From NCBI GenBank assembly GCA_945919375.1, contig CAMEJD010000001.1, forward strand, positions 1-64,000: a DNA stretch of 64,000 bases, read 5' to 3'. This DNA comes from an uncultured Clostridia bacterium (GTDB lineage: Bacteria > Bacillota > Clostridia > Christensenellales > UBA1242). Within the stretch, counting starts at the first letter, position 1. Every line of letters begins with the position of its first letter. The notes under the pieces are model-generated. The model had not been told where the DNA came from, did no database searches, and worked only from the letters and a program-made list of their open reading frames with translations. The position numbers and the translations under genes were made by a program. Below, piece after piece: positions 48,813 to 56,028 of this stretch.

Positions 48813-50285
48813 CTAGATGCTTGCCGTTGTAGATAGGATGAAAGCTGCACGCACACGACAATAGGTATCACGAGCACTATAATAGTTAAGGCTACCACTA
48901 TCAATAACATTCATAGTAATATTAGTAGTACCCGACAAAGGTGAACGAAGCCACCAATATTGTTTGTTAAAAGTTCTTGAAGAGTTATCTGTGCCAAGAT
49001 ATGTATTTACTTCACCAAGACTCATAAGCCAGAACTTATCTGTACTTGAATCTGATAATGTATATTTGTCTGTTGTGGTTTCTTGATAACCTGAGCTATC
49101 TGAAACTCCTTTTATACTTGATATTTTTCTTGGCATAGCAAGATTAAGTGTTTTTTCTTCGTCACTTAAGTTAAAGTATGTTCCGTCTTTTATTTTTTCT
49201 CTTATCGTACTTGTATAGTAGTTACTGCTATTATTTGTATCAAAAGCAATATCACTGTCTTCGGATAACGATTGTTGAACAAACACTGCTTTACCAGCAA
49301 GCCCAGTTGGTTTTGTTGATGAATATGTGTACTTTTGCATTGTGCCATCAGTATCCATTGTTCCAACATATTTCCACAATATTGGCCTATTGTTATATGT
49401 GCCATAATATAAGAACCAGTAGCCATCTTGCTTGTTTTCATATAATTTACCACGCTCTGATGTTGAATAGTTTGCTTTATCTGTTATAACGGTTGTTTTT
49501 GTAACTTTTGTTGTAACATTATATAATTGACTTCCATCATATAAAATATTACCTGAAGAATCTGCTGTCAATTTTGAATTAGTATTATTTGCCATATATT
49601 GTTCAAAAGTCATTCCATACACTGTTTGAGACATTTGAGTTCCATTTATATATGCTGTAATTGGCAAATCTCCGATATTTAGTGTTACTCCAAAAGAATA
49701 TTTTGTCAATTCAAAAGATGAACCTATTGAACCAACTCCCACTGCCAAAACAATATTTTTACCTGAACCCTTTTTTATTTGAGGTACTCTTTCGGATGTG
49801 TATCTAACAAGATTTGAACCTACTGAACTAACACTTGCAGATGCATAAACATTGCTTGCTGTTCCTGATGAAACTAAATTTTCAATATGTATCACAAAAT
49901 AATAAATTTGTTTTGAATTTGTGAATTCCAAATCTGGAATTTTATAACTTGGCGCTCCCTCATCAACAACTGAATTGTATTTATATTCTGTTCTAGAATC
50001 TAAAGTTACACCAGTTGGTGTGTTTGACCTTATGTCGCATGTAAGCAAATTTGTTTTTTGCTTTATAAATGAATCAATATCTGATGTTGTTAAGTTGTTT
50101 GGTGTAATATGCTTAGAATAATAAACTTTTGTTGTTATATCAACAATTGCCTCATTGATTTCATACTTAACCTGTCCAGAAATCTGATAGTTGATTGTAT
50201 TTGTTGCCGCAAATACACCAACGCAAAGTGCTGCTACTGCCAAACACATACTTGCGATTGATGCAAATAACTTAAATTTTTTCAT
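48813..50285 (-). CDS. SipW-type secreted protein with C-terminal DUF6273-like domain
   Basis: 490 residues. The signal peptide (KKFKLFASIASMCLAVAALC, cleavage near GVFA-A) and the following NTINYQISGQVKYEINEAIVDI block are shared with the proteins at 54004 and 56029, a TasA/camelysin-like arrangement. The C-terminal 200 residues (from about GYWFLYYGTYNNRPILWKYVG) contain the WWLRSP motif and end YCRVRAAFILS, as in the DUF6273 family of gut Firmicutes, which resembles FGE/C-type-lectin-like folds. A strong AAAGGAG site and promoter TTGACA-N18-TATACT precede it. No cell-wall anchor is seen; assembly as an extracellular fibre is a guess from the signal-peptide type. Confidence 0.8.
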   Translation of the reverse strand: MKKFKLFASIASMCLAVAALCVGVFAATNTINYQISGQVKYEINEAIVDITTKVYYSKHITPNNLTTSDIDSFIKQKTNLLTCDIRSNTPTGVTLDSRTEYKYNSVVDEGAPSYKIPDLEFTNSKQIYYFVIHIENLVSSGTASNVYASASVSSVGSNLVRYTSERVPQIKKGSGKNIVLAVGVGSIGSSFELTKYSFGVTLNIGDLPITAYINGTQMSQTVYGMTFEQYMANNTNSKLTADSSGNILYDGSQLYNVTTKVTKTTVITDKANYSTSERGKLYENKQDGYWFLYYGTYNNRPILWKYVGTMDTDGTMQKYTYSSTKPTGLAGKAVFVQQSLSEDSDIAFDTNNSSNYYTSTIREKIKDGTYFNLSDEEKTLNLAMPRKISSIKGVSDSSGYQETTTDKYTLSDSSTDKFWLMSLGEVNTYLGTDNSSRTFNKQYWWLRSPLSGTTNITMNVIDSGSLNYYSARDTYCRVRAAFILSTTASI

Positions 50286-50335
50286 ATGTACTCCTTTTTT
50301 TATTATGTAATAAAAGCATCACTTTTATTCAATTC

Positions 50336-50365
50336 AGTATACCCACCCCCCTCCGAGATTGTCAA
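50336..50365 (-). promoter_or_regulatory. Promoter of the DUF6273 gene with a G-rich spacer
   Basis: TTGACA, an 18-base spacer containing GGAGGGGGGTGGG, then TATACT. The G run is exceptional in this AT-rich window. The short leader also folds AATAAAAG-5-CTTTTATT (50309-50329). Confidence 0.8.
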
Positions 50366-50446
50366 ACGATATTCAAAGGTTTTTTGAATTTTTTTACAAG
50401 TTCACAATATCCCACTTTCACAAAAAGCACAGGTCTTTATTCTGGT

Positions 50447-50494
50447 TGGAGATTTCTCCTAGGTAATGTTACAAAGTTGTAGCCTAAATGACAA
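50447..50494. repeat. Dispersed repeat B, copy 7
   Basis: GGTTGGAGATTTCTCC, a variable middle and CTAAATGACA, in the 269-base gap between recR and the DUF6273 gene. Confidence 0.6.
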
Positions 50495-50504
50495 GATATA
50501 AAAA

Positions 50505-50528
50505 AGACCCACAGGTATTTGTGAGTCT
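50505..50528 (-). terminator. Terminator after recR
   Basis: AGACTCACA/TGTGGGTCT stem (one G.U) with a 6-base loop and TTTTT on the minus strand. Confidence 0.8.
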
Positions 50529-50554
50529 ATAAAAATTTGCATTAACAAAAAGAG

Positions 50555-51142
50555 TTAAATATTTGTTCTACTTTCTAATGCACGAGTAAGAGTAACTTCA
50601 TCTGCAAATTCAAGTTCACTACCCATACTAACACCTTGTGCAAGTCTTGTAACCTTTACCCCAAGTGGAGTAAGCAATCTTGAAATATACATTGCGGTGG
50701 CATCACCTTCAACATCTGGGTTTGTTGCCATAATCACTTCTTTTGTTCCATATTTTTTAATTCTATCTAATAATTCTTTTATTCTTATATCGTTTGGTCC
50801 ACGATTTTCAAGTGGACTTATCGTTCCATGCAAAACATGAAAAACTCCGTCATAGTTCTTCACTTTTTCCATTGCAACAACATCTTTTGGTTCTTTTACA
50901 ACACAAATAATTTGTTTGTTTTTCTTTAGGCAAGTTTCACAAACATCAGTTTCTGAAAAATTGCCACATTCACTGCAAAACTTGATTTTTTGCTTTGCTT
51001 CAATTATTGCATCGGCAAAATCTTTTGCTTCTTGCTGTGTGGAATTAAGTATACTATATGCATATCTCTGTGCCGTTTTGTAACCAACACCCGGAAGAGA
51101 ACGAAAAGAATTTATTAGTTTTTCCAAACTTTCTATATACAT
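50555..51142 (-). CDS. recR: Recombination protein RecR
   Basis: With RecO, it loads RecA at gaps. 195 residues: HhH region (FRSLPGVGYKTAQRYAYSI), zinc finger CSECGNFSETDVCETC, and TOPRIM domain (IICVVKEPKDVVAMEK). The ribosome site AAGGA lies in the end of ebfC. Third in the dnaX-ebfC-recR operon. Confidence 0.97.
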   Translation of the reverse strand: MYIESLEKLINSFRSLPGVGYKTAQRYAYSILNSTQQEAKDFADAIIEAKQKIKFCSECGNFSETDVCETCLKKNKQIICVVKEPKDVVAMEKVKNYDGVFHVLHGTISPLENRGPNDIRIKELLDRIKKYGTKEVIMATNPDVEGDATAMYISRLLTPLGVKVTRLAQGVSMGSELEFADEVTLTRALESRTNI

Positions 51143-51145
51143 AAA

Positions 51146-51478
51146 TTAAAATCCTTGTGGCATTTGTGGTAATTTTTCTTGTTCTGCTTTTGTAACCTTG
51201 TCAACAGCATCATTGAATGCACTTGTAATAAGGTCCTCAAGCATTTCTATATCATCTGGGTCAACAACTTCTGGTTTTATTTTAACACCTTTTGCCTTTT
51301 TGTCGCCTGTTATGGTTACTTCAACCATTCCACCACCCGATGAGCCAACAAAATCAGTGTTAATCAATTCTTCTTTTGCCTTTTCCATATCTTGTTGCAT
51401 TTTTTGTGCTTGTTTCATAAGGTTTTGAAGGTTTGCTCCACCAAATCCTCCACCAAATCCACCTCTAAAATTATTCAT
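51146..51478 (-). CDS. Nucleoid-associated protein EbfC/YbaB
   Basis: A 110-residue DNA-binding dimer. The N-terminal Gly/Phe-rich MNNFRGGFGGGFGG is followed by the helical LMKQAQKMQQDMEKAKEEL and the conserved VEVTITGDKKAKGVKIKPE and PEVVDPDDIEMLEDLI segments. Located between dnaX and recR, as in most Firmicutes. It has a GGAGAC ribosome site, inside the tau-like extension of dnaX. Confidence 0.96.
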   Translation of the reverse strand: MNNFRGGFGGGFGGANLQNLMKQAQKMQQDMEKAKEELINTDFVGSSGGGMVEVTITGDKKAKGVKIKPEVVDPDDIEMLEDLITSAFNDAVDKVTKAEQEKLPQMPQGF

Positions 51479-51893
51479 TTTTATTGTCTCCTTTTATTAT
51501 ATTTACATTTGAAAAATATTTTTTTAGTGTTTTTATATTTTCTTCAATTTTTTGGACTTTTTCATCAAGTTTTATTTCAAACTTTTCCTGTCCCATAAAT
51601 GCAAGTGCTTTTTTTAGTTCATCATAGTTATTTTTTTCATTAAGCAAATCAACAACATTTTTTTGCTCGGGCGATATTATCAAAGTGTCGCCATCATACT
51701 TAACATTTTCAATATCTCCACAAACTATGTGTAAAATAACTTGATTATGCTCTCTTAAATATATAACAAGCCTTCCCCAAAGAGTTTTAGCCGTCAAATG
51801 CTCATTGCCAACTTTTGTGGAATGTTCTTCCCTTAACTTTGCATTATTTTTAAGAGTTAATATTAGTTTTTTTTTTCGCTCTCGCTTATGCAA
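51471..51893 (-). CDS. dnaX: DnaX C-terminal (tau-specific) part, -1 frame
   Basis: An ORF of 140 codons in the -1 frame relative to the upstream dnaX frame. It has no ribosome site of its own. It overlaps the zero-frame end at the A10 run, and its protein (LWGRLVIYLREHNQVILHIVCGDIE, then a helical C-terminus) is the kind of domain that follows the clamp-loader core in long DnaX proteins. Read by -1 frameshifting at A AAA AAC it adds about 131 residues, giving a tau-like product of about 496. Domain content is inferred from position and length. A one-base assembly error in the A10 run is the main alternative. Confidence 0.75.
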   Translation of the reverse strand: MHKRERKKKLILTLKNNAKLREEHSTKVGNEHLTAKTLWGRLVIYLREHNQVILHIVCGDIENVKYDGDTLIISPEQKNVVDLLNEKNNYDELKKALAFMGQEKFEIKLDEKVQKIEENIKTLKKYFSNVNIIKGDNKNE

Positions 51894-52960
51894 GAGATTA
51901 TTGCCGTTTCTATCAAAGTTTTTGGAGAAATTGCATATTTTAGTTCTGCTTCAATACTAGAAAATATTTTCATATCTTCCATAAGGTCTTTAACTTCAAA
52001 TTTGTTTGCAAGTTCCATATATGCATCATACATTTCATTTGAAAAACCTAACATAATTTTTGAGTCATTACAAGTTTTGCAAACCAAAAGATTTCTAAAT
52101 GTTATTGTTATATCCTTTGCCACAAAACTCATATTTTTCCCTTGTTTTTCCAAATTAGACAAGGTCATAAGTGCCGTTCCAATATCCTTGCTTTGAATTG
52201 CTCCACATATTTTTAGGTTTGCCTCATAACCGGAGTTTCCCAAAATATCCATTACATCTTTGGTCTTTATATCTCCACCACTAAAAGCAACCAAGCAATC
52301 AGCAACTGAAAGAGTATCCCTTACACTGCCTTGACCTGCCTTTGCAATTAAGTTATATGCATCTTCTTCACACTTTATATTTTCTTTTTGGAATATGTTT
52401 TTTAAGTGTTGAATAAGAGTTTGTTCTGGCACAAGATGAAAATCAAAACGCATACATCTTGAAAGAATTGTTTGTGGGAGTTTGTGAACCTCTGTTGTTG
52501 CCAAAATAAATATAATATGTTCTGGCGGTTCTTCCAAAGTTTTTAACAAAGCATTGAATGCACTTTCTGTAAGCATATGGACTTCATCAATGATATATAC
52601 CTTATACTTTCCATTGACCGGCAAAAACTTTACCTTTTCTCTTATATCTCTAATTTCATCAACTCTATTGTTTGATGCTGCATCAATTTCCAAAACATCA
52701 ACATTGTTTGCATTTTCCAATGCTTTACAAACTTCACACTCATAACAAGGCGAACCATTTACCGGGTGTAAGCAATTTACTGCTTTTGCAAAAATTTTGG
52801 CACAACTTGTTTTGCCTGTTCCACGAGAACCAGTAAACAAATATGCATGATTTATCTTGCCATTTTCAACTTGTCTTTTTAGCGTTTGAGTGATATGGTC
52901 TTGCCCTACCACTTCATCAAATGTTTTTGGTCTATATTTTCTGTAAAGTGCTTGATACAA
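51863..52960 (-). CDS. dnaX: DNA polymerase III subunit gamma/tau (zero-frame product)
   Basis: The AAA+ clamp-loader ATPase. LYQALYRKYRPKTFDEVVGQ, Walker A FTGSRGTGKTSCAKIF, zinc finger CLHPVNGSPCYECEVC, DEVHMLTESAFNALLKTLEEPPEH and sensor ILSRCMRFDF are typical. The start is the TTG at 52960, with AGGAG 9 bases upstream; the track ORF starts 12 codons earlier without a site. The frame stops at TAA right after A10-C, at about 365 residues, the end of domain III, so this product is gamma-like. See the paired -1 frame. Promoter TTGATT-N17-TAAAAT upstream. Confidence 0.95.
   Translation of the reverse strand: MYQALYRKYRPKTFDEVVGQDHITQTLKRQVENGKINHAYLFTGSRGTGKTSCAKIFAKAVNCLHPVNGSPCYECEVCKALENANNVDVLEIDAASNNRVDEIRDIREKVKFLPVNGKYKVYIIDEVHMLTESAFNALLKTLEEPPEHIIFILATTEVHKLPQTILSRCMRFDFHLVPEQTLIQHLKNIFQKENIKCEEDAYNLIAKAGQGSVRDTLSVADCLVAFSGGDIKTKDVMDILGNSGYEANLKICGAIQSKDIGTALMTLSNLEKQGKNMSFVAKDITITFRNLLVCKTCNDSKIMLGFSNEMYDAYMELANKFEVKDLMEDMKIFSSIEAELKYAISPKTLIETAIISCISESEKKN
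51864..51876 (-). other. Programmed -1 frameshift site (A10 run followed by C-TAA)
   Basis: Minus strand ...GAA AAA AAA AAC TAA: the heptamer A AAA AAC in the zero frame is a standard -1 slippery site, with the zero-frame stop immediately after it. A short GGAA-5-TTCC hairpin lies about 30 bases downstream; no strong pseudoknot was seen. Transcriptional slippage on A10 would give the same products. Confidence 0.75.
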
Positions 52961-52980
52961 AATTTTTCTCCTATGTGAAT

Positions 52981-53009
52981 ATTTTAAACTAAACACAACA
53001 AAAAATCAA
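52981..53009 (-). promoter_or_regulatory. dnaX operon promoter
   Basis: TTGATT-N17-TAAAAT on the minus strand, 20 bases before the TTG start. Confidence 0.75.
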
Positions 53010-53033
53010 ACAATTTGATTAGATATTTAAAAG

Positions 53034-53092
53034 CGGTTGAGATTTCTACAAAAACCACATTTCAAAGTCTGTGTCAAAATGACAATTTAGTA
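53034..53092. repeat. Dispersed repeat B, copy 8
   Basis: GCGGTTGAGATTTCTAC to GTCAAAATGACA, upstream of dnaX. Confidence 0.65.
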
Positions 53093-53128
53093 TGCTCTCC
53101 ACAAAAAATATGTACCAAAAATAGATGA

Positions 53129-53323
53129 CTATTTTTGCTGTTTGAACAAAAGTTTGTAATAATCTTCAAACATATAATCTCTTACTGGGAATATTGACCC
53201 ATCAAAAAAGTAAAGAACAAGTGCCGGACTTATTCCATGATATTCATCAACAAATTCAAAATACTTTAGTTCGCCCCTTTTTATTTTTGACTGCAACTTT
53301 GCGTGATATGAAAAATAATTCAT
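53129..53323 (-). CDS. Small hypothetical protein
   Basis: 64 residues from the ATG at 53323 (MNYFSYHAKLQSKIKRGELKY). An aromatic-rich soluble protein with ALVLYFFDGSIFPVR and FEDYYKLLFK. The track start (53362) lies in the divergent maf promoter and is rejected. There is no Shine-Dalgarno; a CATACT hexamer with TTGAAT 18 bases further upstream ends 6 bases before the ATG, so it may be leaderless. The gene is plausible but not certain; no family is recognised. Confidence 0.5.
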   Translation of the reverse strand: MNYFSYHAKLQSKIKRGELKYFEFVDEYHGISPALVLYFFDGSIFPVRDYMFEDYYKLLFKQQK

Positions 53324-53341
53324 ATAATTAGTATGCAAAAT

Positions 53342-53370
53342 TTGACAAACATAATTCAACATGTTAAATT
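53342..53370 (+). promoter_or_regulatory. maf promoter
   Basis: TTGACA-N17-TAAATT, followed by the ACGGAG ribosome site of maf. Confidence 0.8.
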
Positions 53371-53388
53371 GTATTTACGGAGAAAATT

Positions 53389-53964
53389 ATGAAAATTATA
53401 CTTGCATCAACAAGTTCAAGAAGAAAAGAACTTTTAACACAAATGGGTATTGAATTTGAAGTGAAAGCACCAGAAATTGAAGAAGATATGAGTCAAAAAG
53501 TCAATTTTAAAAAATTGAGTGAAATACTTTCAAAACAAAAATGTGAAGATGTTTTTAATAGCACAAAAGGTAATCGTCTTGTTATTGGCAGTGACTGTAT
53601 GGTTTATATCAATAAACATTTGCTAGGCAAACCACATTCTCGTGAAGATGCAATAAATATGGTTACAATGTTATCTGGCAAATGGCATAAAGTTGTTTCT
53701 GGTTTATGTGTTATGGTACAAGACAAAAATGGTACAAGAGAATATCTTTGCCACGATGTAACAAAAGTTAAATTCAAAAAGTTGTCTACCCTTGATATAG
53801 AAAGATACATAGATAGTGGCGAATATATAGACAAAGCCGGTTCTTATGCTATTCAAGGCGGAGCAGGAATGTTTGTTGAAAAAATTGTTGGGAATTTGTC
53901 AACAGTCATTGGAATTCCTACCCACAAACTCCACGATATATTAAAACAAGAAAATATTCTATAA
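53389..53964 (+). CDS. maf: Maf-family nucleotide pyrophosphatase
   Basis: 191 residues: MKIILASTSSRRKELLTQMG, VIGSDCMV (usually SADTVV), KPHSREDAINMVTMLSGKWHKVVSGL and AGSYAIQGGAGMFVEKIVGN. Family members hydrolyse dTTP/UTP or modified nucleotides. The ATG has an ACGGAG site and its own promoter. Convergent with the LRR gene, with which it shares a terminator. It lies between the dnaX operon and the SipW-type genes. Confidence 0.95.
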   Translation: MKIILASTSSRRKELLTQMGIEFEVKAPEIEEDMSQKVNFKKLSEILSKQKCEDVFNSTKGNRLVIGSDCMVYINKHLLGKPHSREDAINMVTMLSGKWHKVVSGLCVMVQDKNGTREYLCHDVTKVKFKKLSTLDIERYIDSGEYIDKAGSYAIQGGAGMFVEKIVGNLSTVIGIPTHKLHDILKQENIL

Positions 53965-53975
53965 AGATTTTTAGC

Positions 53976-54005
53976 AAAAAAATGTGGCTTTTGCCACATT
54001 TTTTT
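53976..54005. terminator. Bidirectional terminator of maf and the LRR gene
   Basis: An 8-bp GC-containing core AATGTGGC/GCCACATT extended by A7/T7 on both sides with a TTTT loop. Confidence 0.92.
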
Positions 54006-55818
54006 ATGCTTTTGTTAATAAATATATTCCACTATCTCCTGAGGTTGAACCACCATAACTAGATAATGTATCCATATGTTCAATAATATTTTGCCCTTTA
54101 TTTAAAGAGTAAACCGTTGTTCCTGCCTTCTTGGCAACTCTTGCGAATGAAGAAACTACAATTCCACTTATTCCCTCCCCATGGTTACTGCATGCAAATG
54201 CATGATTTCTTATTGTAATAGTTTCAATGTCAGAATTGATTTCAATATAAGATAGTTTTGGATTATATCCAAAAGCTTCTACTCCAATGTAACTCACACT
54301 TTTACCTATAATAACTTTTTCCAAATTTGGACAACCAGCGAACACATTATCATCAAGTCTTGTAACTTGGTCTGGAATTATTACTTGCTTTAATCCTGAA
54401 TCTCCAAACGCCCAATTATCTAAACAAGTAATATAGTTTCCCAAGTCAACTCCTTCCAAATTCTTTGCTCCCGAAAATGCCCGCATAGCAAAATTTCTAA
54501 CAGTTGTTGGAAGTACGTAAAATTTATCTTTTCTTCCAGTTGGGTAACTTACCAAAATAGATTTATCTTTGTTAAACAGCACACCATCAATTGTTGAACA
54601 ATTTTCATGCTCTGGGTCAACTTCAATTTTTTCAAGACTCATAGCATTATTGTTTAATGCGCAAAATACTGTTTTATCTTCACCTTCCGCAATATCACCT
54701 TCAGAATTACTTTCTACATTATAAACTTCTAGAGTTTTTGGAATAAACAAGTATTTTAAATTTGAACAATAAGCAAATGACTTCGCTCCAATTTTTGTCA
54801 CTGTGTCATAAAATTTTACGCTTTCAAGGTTTGTGCAATATGCATAACTATATTGTGTTAATGCTCTCACTCTTGCACTATAAACCCCTGTTCCTGCAAG
54901 AAAGGCTGCATCCATAACATATCTACTTGGCAAAATTACTCTTGTTAATGTGGGAACCATACACAAGCCTGCAATTGGTGGTTGAACCATTGATTCAGGT
55001 AAAACAATTGTTGTGAATTGTGAATTTGAAAAACTACTTGATGAGCTCGTTGGATTTGATGCATCAACTGTTCCTTGTGCAACTGTAACTGCTCCAGTAT
55101 GTCCTTCACTTGTGTAACTTTCTGGGAATACAAACAAACCTGTAGCATTATTCCCATTTGGTGATGCAATCCAACTCGAATCTGTCCAAGTTAGATTAAC
55201 CTTTGAAAGATTTTCACTTGATAATGAATAATCGCCAATTCCGGCTTTAACTTGCAATTTAAAATTTGATGTTGCGACACTTGACTTATCGTCTTTTATA
55301 CTGATAGCAAAATACATCTTTTTTGGAGAAGCACTCGTTACTTCTCTAATAATAACATTGTTGCCTTGAACAACATTTTCTGGCATTGATATATTCCCCA
55401 AGTCAGCAAGAACCCAAACATTTGTGCTTGGACTTAGATTTTTTAGTTCGGTTTCAACAAGAAAACATTTGTCTGTTGACGAAAACTTTAAGTTTAGTTG
55501 GTCAAATGAGAAAGAATCTTGAGATGTTGAATCATACTCTTCAATATTAAAAGAATTGTCCAAAGTGAACGACTCCTTGTCGACAGTGGTTGTTCCGTCT
55601 GAAAGTTCCTCTGCAAGAATTTCCAAATCTCCTTGATTATATTTCTTTGAATTTTTGTAAACCTTTGTGTTAATTTTTACAAAAGCATCATTAACTTCAT
55701 AACTAATGCTTCCACCTATGTTGTAAGAAACATTTGTTGCACTGAACACACCAAAACATAAAACAGCAATGCACAAGCAAAGTGATGCAATTGATAAACT
55801 TAATTTTAGTTTTTTCAT
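54004..55818 (-). CDS. SipW-type secreted BspA-like leucine-rich repeat protein
   Basis: 604 residues. A signal peptide (KLKLSLSIASLCLCIAVLCF, cleavage near GVFS-A) and VSYNIGGSISYEVNDAFVKI match the two other island proteins. The N-terminal ~220 residues are beta-rich. From about residue 320 to 580 it has LRR_5/BspA-type repeats (CTNLESVKFYDTVTKIGAKSFAYCSNL, then CPNLEKVIIGKSVSYIGVEAF). These surface LRRs are adhesins in other gut bacteria. A structured leader ending in a terminator hairpin precedes an AAAGGAG site and the ATG. No wall anchor is visible. Confidence 0.83.
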   Translation of the reverse strand: MKKLKLSLSIASLCLCIAVLCFGVFSATNVSYNIGGSISYEVNDAFVKINTKVYKNSKKYNQGDLEILAEELSDGTTTVDKESFTLDNSFNIEEYDSTSQDSFSFDQLNLKFSSTDKCFLVETELKNLSPSTNVWVLADLGNISMPENVVQGNNVIIREVTSASPKKMYFAISIKDDKSSVATSNFKLQVKAGIGDYSLSSENLSKVNLTWTDSSWIASPNGNNATGLFVFPESYTSEGHTGAVTVAQGTVDASNPTSSSSSFSNSQFTTIVLPESMVQPPIAGLCMVPTLTRVILPSRYVMDAAFLAGTGVYSARVRALTQYSYAYCTNLESVKFYDTVTKIGAKSFAYCSNLKYLFIPKTLEVYNVESNSEGDIAEGEDKTVFCALNNNAMSLEKIEVDPEHENCSTIDGVLFNKDKSILVSYPTGRKDKFYVLPTTVRNFAMRAFSGAKNLEGVDLGNYITCLDNWAFGDSGLKQVIIPDQVTRLDDNVFAGCPNLEKVIIGKSVSYIGVEAFGYNPKLSYIEINSDIETITIRNHAFACSNHGEGISGIVVSSFARVAKKAGTTVYSLNKGQNIIEHMDTLSSYGGSTSGDSGIYLLTKA

Positions 55819-55848
55819 AGCTTCTCCTTTTGTTTATGATAGAAAAAA

Positions 55849-55874
55849 GTCGGCCAACTCAAAGGTCAACCGAC
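55849..55874 (-). terminator. Terminator-like hairpin in the leader of the LRR gene
   Basis: GTCGG-TTGACC/GAGTTGG-CCGAC pairs with G.U at three positions and is followed by TTTTTT on the minus strand, about 30 bases before the LRR gene start. It may terminate the 56029 gene or act as an attenuator for the LRR gene. Confidence 0.75.
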
Positions 55875-55968
55875 ACAAATTTTTTGCCACTTTGACTTAA
55901 CTATGGTTAACCAGTCAAGTTTCTTCTGATTCCGACCACATTGCAAGAATGTAGTATCTATCATCAAA
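55875..55968 (-). promoter_or_regulatory. Structured 5' leader of the LRR gene
   Basis: Hairpins on the minus strand, in order: ATCAT-TTTT-GATGAT (partly overlapping the promoter end), ACTACATT-CTTGC-AATGTGGT, and ACTTGACT with AGTCAAAGT around a GGTTAACC loop. Together with the terminator they look like a regulatory leader. I cannot match it to a known riboswitch or T-box. Confidence 0.5.
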
Positions 55969-55969
55969 A

Positions 55970-55999
55970 ATGATGCCACACTCCCCAAGTTTATGTCAA
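55970..55999 (-). promoter_or_regulatory. Putative LRR-gene promoter
   Basis: TTGACA-N18-CATCAT on the minus strand. The -10 is weak. The spacer has GGGGAGTGTGG, recalling the G-rich spacer of the DUF6273 gene promoter. It gives a leader of about 145 bases. Confidence 0.5.
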
Positions 56000-56028
56000 G
56001 CAAAATGCAATAGTTTTTTTAATATTTT

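Noticed and set aside
48813-50285. Diversity-generating retroelement target
   Set aside because: The end of the DUF6273 protein is suggestive, but no reverse transcriptase, accessory gene or template repeat is present in the window.
51864-51876. A simple sequencing or assembly error in the dnaX A10 run
   Set aside because: It cannot be excluded, but the heptamer A AAA AAC with the stop directly after it, and the gamma-like end point, fit a programmed site better. It is kept as the main alternative.
52997-53128. SRP RNA (scr) gene upstream of dnaX, as in Bacillus
   Set aside because: The conserved GGAAGGAAGCAGCC-type core is absent; the gap holds only repeat B and a promoter.
55849-55999. 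Known riboswitch, c-di-GMP aptamer or T-box in the LRR gene leader
   Set aside because: Consensus cores of c-di-GMP-I/II and the T-box UGGN region were not found; the leader is reported only as an uncharacterised structure.
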